Origin: a virus
Virus record (IMG/VR): IMGVR_UViG_3300027692_000009
Coordinates: 1-26,827 of that record
Strand: one strand, 5' to 3'
DNA: 26,827 nt
The position numbers and the translations under genes are program-made. Positions 6,605 to 14,389 of this stretch are shown here, piece by piece (position 1 is the first letter of the stretch; each line of letters starts with the position of its first letter). The notes beneath the pieces were generated by a model, which was not told the DNA's origin, ran no database searches, and saw nothing but the letters and a program-made list of their open reading frames with translations.

Positions 6605-7600
6605 TTATCGACGCGGACGTGGGGGACGGGCTGCTTCCAACTCGTTGACACGTTTGGCAAACGCTGGGTTTGTCATGATCTGCTCTCGGTATTTATCCGA
6701 GGGCATGTCGTCGATTTGTTTCAGAGTCAACTGCGCCAATTCTGCTACGGGCAATGCACCACCGACTGGGGCGATACGATTGTTTAGACCCGAGGGAACT
6801 GGGGATGACGTCTGTCGCTTTTCTTGCGGCAATGGAGTCTCGTTAATTCGAACGGGTTCCACTGCTACTGCCTGCGGTTCTGGCAGTATTTCTACCACGG
6901 GAGCCACAACTTGCGGTTGCGGTGTCTCTGGTAGAACCTCACGCACGATAGGAGAGGAAAGGAGCAATCCAGCTTCTTCCATCTTTGCTTGGGCTAATTC
7001 AAAATTACGAACGGACGGGTCTAACCCAACTTTACGCATCCATTCACAGACCGTGTTAATATTCTCGTTGCACGCATAGAATTCAGGGTGCCTTTCGAGC
7101 CACACTTGCGAGTTCTGACGCGCCATAATCTGTAACGTCATTTGCTGCTGTGTGTTTAATGTTTCGCGCAGTTGCGCGGGCTGGACACCGACGGCGGACT
7201 CAAAGAGTCGGTCGCGGGCTGATTCGAACTTCGTCGGATCGTTGAGATCCTGAGAGATTCCGTAACGTTCTTCGGTTGTCAGCGGTTTCTCTTTGAACTG
7301 TACGAAGGGCATCGACTGGTCTGCGTCAGCAGGTAGCGCATCTGTCTCAGGAGTACTCAACCTGGCTTGACGCTTCGCATTCCGCATCCCTTTGATAGAT
7401 TCAACGTGATTATTCGTCAATTTCTGGATCAGCTCTGCTTCTGTCGTATACAGAATAACTTGCTCGCCGCCAATCGGACGATTAAATTCGTCAGTCGGTT
7501 GATATCTGTGCTTTTTCACTTCGGGTTGAGGCGGCACGGGGGTTTCAGGTGTCACAGGTACTTCAGGTGTCGCTTCAGGTGTCGCTGGGGTATATCCCAT
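6605..7600 (-). CDS. Putative scaffolding protein
   Basis: 331 residues, immediately upstream of the capsid gene in the transcription order, which is the canonical place for a scaffold. The N-terminus is a Pro/Glu/Thr repeat region (TPEATPEVPVTPETPVPPQP). Then comes a charged segment (HRYQPTDEFNRPIGG), a helical middle rich in Gln/Glu/Arg, a second Pro/Val-rich linker (about 215-265), and a conserved C-terminal domain (LTLKQIDDMPSDKYR, NELEAARPP). Low complexity, high charge and absence of Cys-rich or enzymatic motifs fit a scaffold. The last 40 residues recur in the 76-residue protein at 1562-1792. An ATG with GGAGGAAA upstream defines the start. Confidence 0.55.
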   Translation of the reverse strand: MGYTPATPEATPEVPVTPETPVPPQPEVKKHRYQPTDEFNRPIGGEQVILYTTEAELIQKLTNNHVESIKGMRNAKRQARLSTPETDALPADADQSMPFVQFKEKPLTTEERYGISQDLNDPTKFESARDRLFESAVGVQPAQLRETLNTQQQMTLQIMARQNSQVWLERHPEFYACNENINTVCEWMRKVGLDPSVRNFELAQAKMEEAGLLLSSPIVREVLPETPQPQVVAPVVEILPEPQAVAVEPVRINETPLPQEKRQTSSPVPSGLNNRIAPVGGALPVAELAQLTLKQIDDMPSDKYREQIMTNPAFAKRVNELEAARPPRPRR

Positions 7601-7621
7601 ATTTCCTCCTCCAAGGTTGAC

Positions 7622-7954
7622 TTATTGAAAATCTGGCATCTCGGTCGCGTTCTCTACTTGAGGCTTACGATTGCCCCATGCGACTATCTGGCATTCCTGC
7701 TCAATCTTTTCGATGAGCGCCGTGTAAAACTGTGCAACGCCCTTCGCGATGAAATGCGCTGCGAGAACTTCGTCTTGCTTCGCGGGGTTAGTGTCCAGTA
7801 ATTTGAAATTGAACCTGCGAACTTGGTCTTCCATGACTCGCTGTAGGATTTCAAAACCACGCTGCTTCACACTCGCGGCCAGGATTCCACGCTCGTCATC
7901 AGTCAGGCCGAGTTCAATATCCAACCCTCGCAACTCATTAGTCACCTTTAACAT
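7622..7954 (-). CDS. Unknown conserved-looking helical protein, 110 aa
   Basis: Nearly all helical: ELGLTDDERGILAASVKQRG, then a Gln/Arg/Phe-rich helix, then HFIAKGVAQFYTALIEKIEQE. It begins at an ATG with GGGAGGGG directly upstream. It lies between the trypsin-like protease and the scaffold-like gene, with 21 bases to the latter and 15 to the former. Such small helical proteins in the portal-scaffold interval are often assembly or internal head proteins. No specific function can be given. Confidence 0.55.
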   Translation of the reverse strand: MLKVTNELRGLDIELGLTDDERGILAASVKQRGFEILQRVMEDQVRRFNFKLLDTNPAKQDEVLAAHFIAKGVAQFYTALIEKIEQECQIVAWGNRKPQVENATEMPDFQ

Positions 7955-7969
7955 ATCCCCTCCCAGAGA

Positions 7970-8722
7970 TCAGTGTCCAAAAATACGTCCGAAGATGTCA
8001 TCCTCTGTTGTGAGTTTAAGAGCGGGCTTCGGGGAATCTTTTTTGATGCCGTCAAAAGTCGCGGCGTCATTCAATTGCTTCGACGTGAAATTCAATGCGA
8101 AGTCCCTCGAACCTGTCGGATAGGTTCCTTCTTCGGCGTAAGTCGTAATACCTACGATCTCGCCCTTTGTGTTGAAAACTGCGGATCCACTGTCGCCAGG
8201 AGTTGCATGAATCGTGCTGCAGAACTGGCCTGCGGCTGCGTCCATGTCGCTCGGATCTTCACAATCAATGACCGTTCCGTACTTCGGCACGGGCGGGTAT
8301 GCTGCCCCCCCACCATAAAGCGTGACAGTTTGGCCGATTACCGCGATTCCTGGCGTCACGATTTCAATATTCTTGAAAGGTGTGCCGTCAAGAAGAATGA
8401 TAGAATGGTCCCGACCGTCGTCGACCGAATTGAGAATCTCATGCGTCTCTGTTGCGAAATCAATCGAGGCACCCTTCGGTTTGCTTTCAAGGCAGTGTGT
8501 CGCGAACATGACTGCGTGCGGGCCGATTGCTGTACCCGTACACAGACCTTCGTCACGATCACGGTCGTCTTTCAACCAGATTGCGTGCTGCGTCTTTTGC
8601 TCTTTCTGGGTGACGACAGACTTCTGCATGCCGTGTTTGGGTTGGGGGATAGGGAGCTTGCCGAGAGCGAACATCAGTAGGCCCAAGGTCAAGAAGTAGT
8701 AAAAAGAAAGAAGACGTTTCAT
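7970..8722 (-). CDS. Secreted trypsin-like (S1/chymotrypsin-fold) serine protease
   Basis: 250 residues. Residues 1-24 are a basic-start hydrophobic signal peptide or anchor (MKRLLSFYYFLTLGLLMFAL). The complete catalytic triad is visible: H76 in FATHC, D105 in DGRDHSIILLD, and S178 in TPGDSGSAVF (oxyanion GDSG). C61 and C77 bracket the histidine loop as in the conserved chymotrypsin disulfide, and C154/C168 could form a second. Disulfides and a signal sequence suggest action outside the cytoplasm. Yet the gene lies between portal and scaffold/capsid, where many phages encode the prohead protease. It could be a virion or envelope-acting protease, or an unusual maturation enzyme. The start at 8722 follows AAGGG. 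Confidence 0.8.
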   Translation of the reverse strand: MKRLLSFYYFLTLGLLMFALGKLPIPQPKHGMQKSVVTQKEQKTQHAIWLKDDRDRDEGLCTGTAIGPHAVMFATHCLESKPKGASIDFATETHEILNSVDDGRDHSIILLDGTPFKNIEIVTPGIAVIGQTVTLYGGGAAYPPVPKYGTVIDCEDPSDMDAAAGQFCSTIHATPGDSGSAVFNTKGEIVGITTYAEEGTYPTGSRDFALNFTSKQLNDAATFDGIKKDSPKPALKLTTEDDIFGRIFGH

Positions 8723-8798
8723 AAAGCCCTTCTTGTCCAGAGCATACTTTAACGTGGTGTCTGTTCAGACCCCTCTGTTCCACGGCGTACCTATACAT

Positions 8799-8823
8799 GG
8801 GTCGTTAATGATCTTAACGACCC
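8799..8823. other. Perfect 10-bp inverted repeat between portal and protease genes
   Basis: GGGTCGTTAA (8799-8808), a 5-base loop, then TTAACGACCC (8814-8823), lying 13 bases past the portal stop. There is no U-run on either strand, so it is better read as an mRNA processing or stability hairpin, or an operator, than as a classical terminator. Confidence 0.45.
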
Positions 8824-8835
8824 CTATATGGGTTC

Positions 8836-10770
8836 TTATTGTACTTGCGGCATCTGGCCTTCCAACCCGCCCGTACTCGGTTCACCCTCGACCGCTTCCG
8901 AAAGTCCTGATGCTTTCGCGGATGCGATCACGAGATCACGTTTGATACGGTTGTTAGAAGACTGATCTTCCATCTCTTGTTTTTGTGCGAACTTCTGTTG
9001 GTCGCCTTGCTGCTTGGCTTGCATCGCCTGTTGCTGGAGTGCGGCCTTCGAATTCGCTTTCGCCTCTTGAATCTCTTCAGGAGTCATGTTGACGACGATG
9101 TCATTACCGTTCTTCCACTCCGACGCTTCCATCCACATTTTGAAGATGGTCAGGAAGTCAATCTTCTTGCCCTGCTTCTGGAGTGAGTCCGCCAACTGCG
9201 GGTTGTCGAGGAACTGTGTCAACATTGTCATTGACTGCGCCATGGTCCTCTTCGCAGACATTGCAGCGCCCGCGAGAACCTCGAAGTCCATGACGGCATC
9301 CCAATAATCCTGCATGCCGATTGACTTCGCTAATGGCTTGCCAAGCACGTCACCCAGGATATGTAGGATGGTCGCGTCTGACATTTTCGTGAAAACGAGT
9401 TCGTCCATGATGTACAACCATGGCTTGAATACTTGCTCGATAAAGTTGTCGAGCGGGCCATCCAACCGTGTCGCGGAAGCGGACGCTTGAATCGCTGCTC
9501 CACCAGAGGTTCGACCCATGCTCGAACGTGGGCCTGCTGAACTACCCTGGACCAACTGTTGATCTGCACCTGAAGATGACTCTGTCGCTGTCTCTGACTC
9601 GCGCAATGCTTGCCAAGTGTCAGCGGGTACCTTCGGAGTCTCCATCAACTGGAATGCTTCCTTCGGTGCGCCATCGACAGTCATGACTTTACCAACGCTC
9701 GTCTTGACCATCTGGGTGAAATTATTACCGTCTCGACGTTTGAGATAAATAGGGTTTACGCCATATGACAAAATTTTCAGAATCGCATTGATCGTACCCT
9801 GATCGACGCGCTGGTTCTGTCCGACAATGAGCCCGAGCCCCATTCCGTAAAACGATCTCGGCCTGTTCCACCAGTTTGCGGACAGGAAGGGAAGACGTTT
9901 GAATTCGTTCTCACCCCTGTACAAAACTTTTTCGCCCTTGAGTACAACGATCTTCTGTCGGCCATCCCAGTATTCTAGGACTTCCAACTTAGTCATCAGC
10001 GGGTTTGGGGTAATACCGATGTTCGGATCTTGCGAGTGATGAACCGCGCCTTTCATGTACACTGCCTGGTCAATCATCTGATTCGGCGCGGAGGGCGACT
10101 GATTCGCCCACATGTCTTTGAGGTTCGTCGGGAAGGTCCATCCCTCCATTACTTCTGGGTGGAGGATCGCTTCTTTTTCCAACGCCTCTTTAATCGCGTT
10201 GACTTCGTAAAAGTCCATGCTGCGAACGTCAATAGCCCAACGTGCCTCACGAATGTCTGGGACACTCAGTTTAGGATCGAGGAGTACCGCGTCCAGCGGG
10301 CGATGCTCGAAGAACGGCATCGGAACAACTTTCGTTGTCGTCGTAATATGTGGCGGCAGGTCCGTCGGAATCGTGATGGTTGTTTGCTGTCCGTCAGGTC
10401 CGACTTTGTCTGCGATCGCGGCGGCTTTACGTTTCCGAGTCGTTATCTCGGTCCAATCATATCCCCACTTCCAAATACCTGTGCCAAGGTGAGCCATTGT
10501 TTCTAGGCCCCACTTTGTCTCTGTCTTGAACTTGCTCTTGTCAAGTATATAAGAAAACAGAGCCGTCTTTGCGTCAACAATTTCTTGCTTCACGCCTGGG
10601 CGCGGGCGAAGAACCATTGGAGGATCGTCATAAAACATCCCCTTGTAGAGCTGAGGGACGACTGAGTTACAGATTTTTGCAACAGTGTATCTGACGACGT
10701 TCGGTTCGAGTACGTAGGTATTCTCGTAAACCGTCATTGGTCTCGGGGCTTGAAATAGAAGGTCGGCATC
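8836..10770 (-). CDS. Portal protein, exon 2 (residues 66-709)
   Basis: The exon begins GAT GCC GAC at 10770. After splicing the junction reads QWNLLWR-DADLLFQAPRP. The segment contains the typical portal features of a large P22/N4-like portal: a conserved PRPMTVYENTYVLEPNVVRY block, a helical wing, YWDGRQKIVVLKGEKVLYRG in the barrel, RSFYGMGLGLIVGQNQRVDQ in the stem-clip region, and a long Gln/Lys-rich C-terminal helix (about 590-660) ending in an acidic tail. It is upstream of scaffold and capsid and downstream of terminase, the classical order. A GTG at 10791 lies inside the intron and is not the start of the gene. Confidence 0.85.
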   Translation of the reverse strand, partial: DADLLFQAPRPMTVYENTYVLEPNVVRYTVAKICNSVVPQLYKGMFYDDPPMVLRPRPGVKQEIVDAKTALFSYILDKSKFKTETKWGLETMAHLGTGIWKWGYDWTEITTRKRKAAAIADKVGPDGQQTTITIPTDLPPHITTTTKVVPMPFFEHRPLDAVLLDPKLSVPDIREARWAIDVRSMDFYEVNAIKEALEKEAILHPEVMEGWTFPTNLKDMWANQSPSAPNQMIDQAVYMKGAVHHSQDPNIGITPNPLMTKLEVLEYWDGRQKIVVLKGEKVLYRGENEFKRLPFLSANWWNRPRSFYGMGLGLIVGQNQRVDQGTINAILKILSYGVNPIYLKRRDGNNFTQMVKTSVGKVMTVDGAPKEAFQLMETPKVPADTWQALRESETATESSSGADQQLVQGSSAGPRSSMGRTSGGAAIQASASATRLDGPLDNFIEQVFKPWLYIMDELVFTKMSDATILHILGDVLGKPLAKSIGMQDYWDAVMDFEVLAGAAMSAKRTMAQSMTMLTQFLDNPQLADSLQKQGKKIDFLTIFKMWMEASEWKNGNDIVVNMTPEEIQEAKANSKAALQQQAMQAKQQGDQQKFAQKQEMEDQSSNNRIKRDLVIASAKASGLSEAVEGEPSTGGLEGQMPQVQ

Positions 10771-10974
10771 CACCGTTGTTACTGTTAGCACCTAACAGGA
10801 TAAGTCATTTCTGCTTATCTCATGCGGTTGGGTTCCCGCATGGTCGGACTATCGCATCATGATTTTTCATCATGCCCGCTCACTTAGTCTCTCAGCGTCC
10901 CTTTCGGGTTCGCCCTTGTTGGCATTTCAGCGTTCAAGTCAATCAGAGTGGGTTTTACTGGCGCAATACTCTTA
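10771..10974 (-). other. ORF-less group I intron (204 nt) in the portal gene
   Basis: Exon end TGGCGT (10980-10975) pairs with intron GCGCCA, giving a six-pair P1 with U.G at the splice site. The bases just 5' of that guide (ATT) can pair with the first bases of exon 2 (GAT) as a short P10. Conserved core strings are present: GAGACTAAG (R-like) and GCGATAGTCCG (S-like, P7). The intron ends in G at 10771. Its first codon in the exon frame is TAA, so splicing is needed for portal synthesis. At 204 nt it is near the lower size limit for an active group I intron. Confidence 0.85.
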
Positions 10975-11169
10975 ACGCCAGAGGAGATTCCATTGCTTAT
11001 TCAGAATGAAATCACGTGCTGCTTGTGCAGATTGAACAACGATTCCCAAATGTGTAGAAAGGTCACCGTTAATTTCTTTTATCTCGCCAGATTTATTTAA
11101 ATTCTCGCCCGTTATACTGGCGTTAGGGTTACCATCCGCGACTAGTTGATCGTCGATTAACTCTGGCAT
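10975..11169 (-). CDS. Portal protein, exon 1 (65 residues)
   Basis: The ATG at 11169 has GGGAG upstream, inside the end of the GIY-YIG gene. The product starts MPELIDDQLVADGNPNASIT and ends with a helix finishing QWNLLWR at the intron boundary. Unspliced it would stop immediately after Arg65. The segment is the N-terminal helical region of the portal. Joined to exon 2 it gives about 709 residues, within the range of large portals. The 13-base overlap with the endonuclease gene indicates that the endonuclease is inserted exactly in front of this exon. Confidence 0.8.
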
Positions 11170-11729
11170 GCGTTCTCCCGTTCTAGCTTTCGACGAGCGT
11201 GAGCAGCTTTTGCTGCTTTACTCATGTTGCTGCGATGTTCATCGGAAAATGGTCCCATTTTAATCCCCATCTTTGCTCTACTCAACTTCTCTCGGTGCTC
11301 GATAGATTTTGGTTTACCTAATCCAGCCAACCGCATCTTCATTTTGGTCTCTTCGGAATGTTTTCTACCTGCCCATATTGCCGCCAACTTAGCACGATGT
11401 TCCTCGGTAAAAACCCGTTCATACCCGAATGACCCACCGCCCCCCGAAGCGATATTGTACCCGATTTCTTTATTTTGGGTTTCTAGGGTTCGAATAAAGA
11501 ACTGTTCTAATTTATCAGCCTGTTCTTTATCCAACGCTTCGACAAGTAATCGAATTACGAAAGCGTCAGCGCCATACTTCCTAATAGCGTTATAGAGTCG
11601 TGGTTTTCGATCCTCTCCCTTTAACAATGCACGGGTCACGTCGGAGCGAAGATACCTGTCTAAATCTTGACAGGTTTGCCCGATATAAATCTTATCGTTT
11701 TTCAAGTTCGTGACCACGTAGATGTGCAT
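11157..11729 (-). CDS. Free-standing GIY-YIG homing endonuclease with NUMOD3 repeats
   Basis: 190 residues. The catalytic GIY-YIG domain is at 1-90: IYVVTN at 3-8 and IYIGQT at 14-19 form the two signature halves, followed by an Arg (27-31) and an acidic helix. The C-terminal part has three or four NUMOD3-type DNA-binding repeats (TEEHRAKLAAIWAGRKHSEE, SIEHREKLSRAKMG, SDEHRSNMSKAAKAA) in a basic context. The gene lies between terminase and portal exon 1, with its own promoter but a weak ribosome site. Its neighbour carries an ORF-less group I intron, so the pair looks like a collaborative homing unit. Confidence 0.85.
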   Translation of the reverse strand: MHIYVVTNLKNDKIYIGQTCQDLDRYLRSDVTRALLKGEDRKPRLYNAIRKYGADAFVIRLLVEALDKEQADKLEQFFIRTLETQNKEIGYNIASGGGGSFGYERVFTEEHRAKLAAIWAGRKHSEETKMKMRLAGLGKPKSIEHREKLSRAKMGIKMGPFSDEHRSNMSKAAKAAHARRKLERENACQS

Positions 11730-11734
11730 GATTT

Positions 11735-11763
11735 ATCCTATCACATTCGCTGGAATTTGTCAG
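11735..11763 (-). promoter_or_regulatory. Promoter of the GIY-YIG endonuclease
   Basis: Minus strand -35 CTGACA (11758-11763), 17-base spacer, -10 TAGGAT (11735-11740). The -35 overlaps the 3' end of the terminase gene, and the -10 ends only 5 bases before the ATG at 11729. The transcript would therefore be almost leaderless. Confidence 0.5.
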
Positions 11764-13775
11764 TACAACCCTGCGTCGGCAAACGGGTCAACGTAGCTTC
11801 CAGCATCGTTCTGCTGGGCTTTGACCGCGTCTTGGATCGACATATCAGGGTTCGCGAGAGCCACGTTGAGCGCATGCTGTTTGAAGCATTTCTCGTACGT
11901 CCCCTTGCCGTAAATGTGATCATATTGCTGTTTGTGCTGCGAACTGATTACGAAGTCAGGCGAAGATTCTGTCTTCTTACCTTCCATGTCCGCGTACGAT
12001 GAGAACTGGTCTACAAGGATCGAAAGTGCGCTGACGATATCGTCGTGGGTCCCTGCGGCTGTGCCGAAGTTTGCTAACTCAACATACAACTCTTCGAGGC
12101 CGACCATCTGGTTTGCGAACAACAGACGCTCGTCACCCAAGTATCGTAGAACAGGTTTTGCCTTCTGGTCTTTCGCAGTAGCCTTGCTGCCTTTACCCAG
12201 GGGCACGAATTCTATCGGTACACGTACATGCAGCTTGTCCATCTCGCGGTAAATTTCTTTACCGAGCCACTTGACGCCAACCGACTCTTCAATACAGATG
12301 CGCGTCGGTCTCCATTGATTGGCGACGGTCGCGATCTTTACAGGGAGTTCGAATTCGTTCCACTTGCCACGAGCCATGTCAATAATGTAAAACCTGCCGC
12401 CGTAAATCATGGCGGTGATCATGACCGTGTAGTCCGCCCAACTCTTCGTAGAGTAGGCAGTGTCAATACAGGTCACGACGAGACCTGACGACGGGAGTAA
12501 ATTAGAATGAATGGTCCGCCGTTCTAAAAGTTCACGCGGAAATTTTACCGTGTGTGCCTTCGTCGGGTCGTTCAAATACTTGACCGCGAAACCTTCCGCG
12601 TCATGCATCTTCGAACGAAGAAACTGATAAGTCAATTGGCCAGGGACGTTGAACCAAAGTTCGTAGTCCGTCTCAACCATCTCGCTCTCAACCTTGCCCG
12701 CTTTGATCGCAGCGGCATTCGGCCACCAACAAGGACGCAGGTAAACCTTCATCGTGATAGGGTCACCAGATTTCTCGCATGCCTTGATATGCTTCATGTC
12801 CTGGCCGTAAGTATCTTCGGAGTCATACCACGTTCCGATTTTGTCGTAAAAACCGTACGGGTGCAACATGGCCTGGTTGATGCTGACTTGTTTATTGATG
12901 TTGATAATTCTGTCGACCGTCCTACTATTCTCGTTGGTCACGACGTCATCTAGTTTCATGACTCCGACGTGCCAACCTGAGAGGTTCTGGTCAATAGATG
13001 CCGCCCATACCGTACATTCCTTTTCGGTCTGTGAAACGGCGGGCGTTTGATATGCTTGGAGCGTGCCTGACTCTTTGTCGATGCAATGCTCCGCGAATAA
13101 CACCTGGAACATGAAAGTCGTGTCATCATCCAAGGTCTTCGGCTTAATTGCTTTCTTCGTTTCAAAGAGGTTGACGTTTTCCAATGTCCCGTCTTCGAGT
13201 TTGAAGAAGCTTTTGATTTCACCGACGAAGTCATTGGCCAATTTCAACACACCCGTCAGAATCATGATAGTGACTTCTGGCCAGCATAGGATGTATTGGA
13301 CGCAATCCGCCATGTCCATCGAACTTTTAAACCCACCACGGGGGACTAGGAGCAGACGCTCTTTATGGTCCACATAATCCGTCGCAAATTTCTTAAACGT
13401 CGTTTTTGTCGGATCCTTTCGAGTAAAGAAAGAATTGCAGATCTCCTGGTGCGTGTCATGAATGGTGCCATCCATCCAAACATACGTCTGGTCGGACATG
13501 TCCTTGTACTTCTCTAGCAAATGACAGAGCGCGAATAAATTCGTCTGGGCCATGAACCTATATCGAAGCATGCGACGAAAAGTTTCTGGTTCATCGTCGA
13601 TAACAACTTTATACGCTCGGCACACTGACATCACACGTTGCTGGTTGACTTCTTTCAACCGCATGAAACTTTGTTCCGCCCTGGCGTCCATTTCAGCCAA
13701 AGGCATTTCACGGTGTTGGTAATCCTTGTCCTGATAGTGCTTCTGAAACCAAATCTCCAACTGATCGACTGTCAT
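11760..13775 (-). CDS. terL: Terminase large subunit (DNA-packaging ATPase/nuclease)
   Basis: 671 residues. ATPase domain: the Walker A-like LLLVPRGGFKSS at 141-152, and the Walker B region GVMKLDDV at 271-278 ending in the acidic pair. RNase H-type nuclease domain: CIDTAYSTKSWADYTV at 436-451 (Asp438 and Asp448), CIEESVG at 494-500, and HDDIVSALS at 577-585 provide the metal-binding acidic residues. It would translocate DNA into the prohead at the portal vertex and cut concatemers. A GGAGAGG site precedes the ATG. It lies upstream of portal in the leftward block, separated only by the GIY-YIG gene. No obvious small subunit is recognised nearby. Confidence 0.92.
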   Translation of the reverse strand: MTVDQLEIWFQKHYQDKDYQHREMPLAEMDARAEQSFMRLKEVNQQRVMSVCRAYKVVIDDEPETFRRMLRYRFMAQTNLFALCHLLEKYKDMSDQTYVWMDGTIHDTHQEICNSFFTRKDPTKTTFKKFATDYVDHKERLLLVPRGGFKSSMDMADCVQYILCWPEVTIMILTGVLKLANDFVGEIKSFFKLEDGTLENVNLFETKKAIKPKTLDDDTTFMFQVLFAEHCIDKESGTLQAYQTPAVSQTEKECTVWAASIDQNLSGWHVGVMKLDDVVTNENSRTVDRIININKQVSINQAMLHPYGFYDKIGTWYDSEDTYGQDMKHIKACEKSGDPITMKVYLRPCWWPNAAAIKAGKVESEMVETDYELWFNVPGQLTYQFLRSKMHDAEGFAVKYLNDPTKAHTVKFPRELLERRTIHSNLLPSSGLVVTCIDTAYSTKSWADYTVMITAMIYGGRFYIIDMARGKWNEFELPVKIATVANQWRPTRICIEESVGVKWLGKEIYREMDKLHVRVPIEFVPLGKGSKATAKDQKAKPVLRYLGDERLLFANQMVGLEELYVELANFGTAAGTHDDIVSALSILVDQFSSYADMEGKKTESSPDFVISSQHKQQYDHIYGKGTYEKCFKQHALNVALANPDMSIQDAVKAQQNDAGSYVDPFADAGLY

Positions 13776-13805
13776 GAACCCCTCTCCAGTTGGGACGCGG
13801 CCTAA

Positions 13806-14051
13806 CTATTTCGTACAGGGACACTCGCCCGCTGCGCCTGGCTTACCTGTCGCTTGGACTAGGTTGTCGCCGTTACGCTTGGTGCCTTCAGAAACTTTCT
13901 TGCTGACACCGACGTGCTTTGCTTCGTAGTCTGCAATCATCGGGTTACCTGATCGCGCAGTTCCTACTTGATTGAACGGGGTGTGCGGCGAAGAATGTAC
14001 GTTCGTCTGCGGCCCACTGACATGTTTCTCTGCTGTTTTCGCTTTTGCCAT
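13806..14051 (-). CDS. Small basic unknown protein, 81 aa
   Basis: MAKAKTAEKHVSGPQTNVHS at the start and GECPCTK at the end. Rich in Lys, Gly, Asn and His, probably mostly disordered, with a C-x-C at the terminus. AGGAGA precedes the ATG. It sits between the terminase and the 109-residue basic protein. It could be a small DNA- or head-associated protein, but nothing specific is visible. Confidence 0.6.
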   Translation of the reverse strand: MAKAKTAEKHVSGPQTNVHSSPHTPFNQVGTARSGNPMIADYEAKHVGVSKKVSEGTKRNGDNLVQATGKPGAAGECPCTK

Positions 14052-14058
14052 AAATCTC

Positions 14059-14388
14059 CTAGTGTGTTACCCACTTCTTAGAAGATCCATCGATCTCCCA
14101 ATGGCCAGTATGCACGGCGGGCGAAGCCGTTACTTTCTCGCCCTTCTGCAACTGGTACGGACCGTCTGCTCCGACAGTTCCACCGCCATGCATCTTTCCC
14201 ATGGTCGGGTATTTCGCATGCACCTTAGCTCGGACTGTCGCTTTCTCTGCGGGTGATCCGTTCGCTGATACGCGAGACAACGCGTTGGCGGCATGACTTC
14301 TATCCTCAATTGGATAGGCTTTCTTTCCTGGTAATGCAAAATTGCCTGGCGAGATTTTCTTTCTCGCTGCGGCTGTTAGTTTTGCCAT
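14059..14388 (-). CDS. Small protein with an FALPG-KxYPI-D motif (DUF6582-like)
   Basis: 109 residues from the ATG at 14388, preferred over the farther upstream start because AGGAG lies directly in front and the upstream gene ends 2 bases away. The N-terminal 50 residues follow the pattern FALPGKKAYPIEDRSHAANA, then Ser-Arg-Val, then a Glu-Lys-Ala-x-Val helix and KYP. This pattern is found in many phage and actinobacterial small proteins of unknown function (DUF6582-type). The rest is Gly/His/Lys-rich. Role unknown. The genomic position among head-packaging accessory genes suggests a virion component. Confidence 0.6.
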   Translation of the reverse strand: MAKLTAAARKKISPGNFALPGKKAYPIEDRSHAANALSRVSANGSPAEKATVRAKVHAKYPTMGKMHGGGTVGADGPYQLQKGEKVTASPAVHTGHWEIDGSSKKWVTH

Positions 14389-14389
14389 A

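Noticed and set aside
10771-10791. GTG at 10791 as the start of the portal gene
   Set aside because: It lies inside the group I intron. The real N-terminus is exon 1 at 11169-10975.
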